Shown here: piece by piece, positions 5,036 through 5,548 of the stretch
Numbering within the stretch: the first letter of the stretch is position 1
Layout of the letters: each line of letters starts with the position of its first letter
NCBI GenBank assembly: GCA_020201445.1
Contig: JAIVGU010000234.1
Coordinates: 1-5,548, forward strand
Direction of reading: 5' to 3'
Length of the DNA stretch: 5,548 bases
Source of the DNA: Halobacteriales archaeon
GTDB taxonomy: Archaea > Thermoplasmatota > E2 > JACPAO01 > JAHFTW01
Notes under the pieces: model-generated
Seen by the model: the letters and a program-made list of their open reading frames with translations, nothing else
What the model was told of the DNA's origin: nothing
Databases searched by the model: none
Position numbers and translations under genes: made by a program

Positions 5036-5548
5036 ATGGTCCCCACAGCGCCTCAGTCAGACCGTCACGGCGACGCTGCCCGGGCAGCCTCCCGCGCCAA
5101 CGCCGCCCTCGCCGCGCTGGCAATCCTGGCGCTGGTCCTGGCGGGCTGCGCTTCGACGCAGGCGCACACCCCGCCCTCCCCGACCGCGTCGGGCACCGGC
5201 TCGGCCACCGCCACCGGGCCGCCGGCCCCCAACGAGACCACTCCTCCCGCGCCCCCTGTCCCCGTCCCGCCGGTCGCCATCGGCCCGCCTGCGCCCGCGC
5301 CGCCTCCCCGGGTGGACCTGGGGACGCTGGCCTCCGGGCACCCCATCCTCAAGGCGGACGCCTGCCCCTGCCCCGGCATGCTCTTCCAGCTTGACAACAC
5401 CACGGTGCCCAGCAAGACGGCTTGGCTGGAGCTCCGCGTCTCCTGGAACGGAACGCGCTCGGCCGGCGTCATGCCCCACCTCGTCCCGCCCGCCGGCAAC
5501 GCCACGCTGCCGCAGCGCGGCTTCGACGACTGGCGCATCCAGTCCTTC
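5036..5548 (+). CDS. Secreted lipoprotein with Pro/Thr-rich linker, 3' end beyond the window
   Basis: The frame is open from the ATG at 5036 to the window edge (171 codons, no stop). Residues 1-20 are polar with several Arg (R10, R16, R20). Residues 21-37 form a hydrophobic signal segment (ANAALAALAILALVLAG), and LAGC at 35-38 is a lipobox with Cys38 as the likely lipid anchor after cleavage. Residues 39-92 are a low-complexity linker of Pro, Thr, Ala and Gly, as found in cell-surface proteins that must reach across an envelope or S-layer. From about 93 a folded domain begins, with alternating strand-like segments (AWLELRVSWNGT at 129-140, then VMPHLVPPAGNATL) that look like a beta-sandwich. 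Four NxT sequons (N66-E-T, N121-T-T, N138-G-T, N155-A-T) could be N-glycosylated in an archaeon. The cysteines at 110 and 112 (CPC) may pair. I do not recognise the family; the gene is divergent from rlmE. Confidence 0.8.
   Translation, partial: MVPTAPQSDRHGDAARAASRANAALAALAILALVLAGCASTQAHTPPSPTASGTGSATATGPPAPNETTPPAPPVPVPPVAIGPPAPAPPPRVDLGTLASGHPILKADACPCPGMLFQLDNTTVPSKTAWLELRVSWNGTRSAGVMPHLVPPAGNATLPQRGFDDWRIQSF

Noticed and set aside
5065..5538. Minus-strand frames opposite the lipoprotein
   Set aside because: They are Gly/Ala/Arg-rich shadows. The plus strand has a signal segment, lipobox and uninterrupted frame to the edge.

Overview
The window is high-GC DNA (roughly two thirds G+C by eye), and its genes look archaeal. 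I think it comes from a euryarchaeal lineage such as Thermoplasmatota or a relative. The grounds are a MutS-family ATPase with N-terminal helix-hairpin-helix motifs and no mismatch-recognition domain, an archaeal-style FtsJ/RlmE methyltransferase, a stand-alone protein with four CBS motifs, a TATA-like box placed for a leaderless transcript, and a GAGGT Shine-Dalgarno site. The lineage is an inference; no rRNA or other marker is present.

Layout. Positions 1-2905 form a minus-strand cluster read right to left. It starts with an uncharacterised 189-aa protein with a possible PD-(D/E)XK nuclease core (2336-2905). After a 226-bp gap comes the MutS-like ATPase (64-2109). Its TGA overlaps the GTG of a gene that leaves the window (1-67), whose first residues resemble the N-terminal helix-turn-helix of archaeal riboflavin kinases. 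A 300-bp divergent spacer (2906-3205) separates this cluster from a plus-strand CBS protein (3206-3982). That gene converges on RlmE (4135-4908, minus). RlmE is divergent from a proline-rich lipoprotein (5036 onward, plus) that runs off the right edge.

The most striking feature is a family of imperfectly palindromic repeats, about 70-80 bp each, built from CCACGGAT/ATCCGCGG-type words. There are five copies or part-copies at three sites: inside the 3' end of the mutS-like gene, in the gap upstream of it, and filling the whole space between the convergent CBS and rlmE genes. Two sites hold tandem pairs with a similar linker. The repeat appears to have changed gene ends: it encodes about 26 residues of the MutS-like C-terminus and overlaps the rlmE stop codon.

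Functionally, the window mixes DNA maintenance (MutS-like ATPase, possible nuclease), 23S rRNA 2'-O-methylation (RlmE), probable adenosyl-ligand sensing (CBS) and a surface lipoprotein. Apart from the minus-strand cluster there is no clear single pathway. I see no tRNA, rRNA, CRISPR array or transposase.
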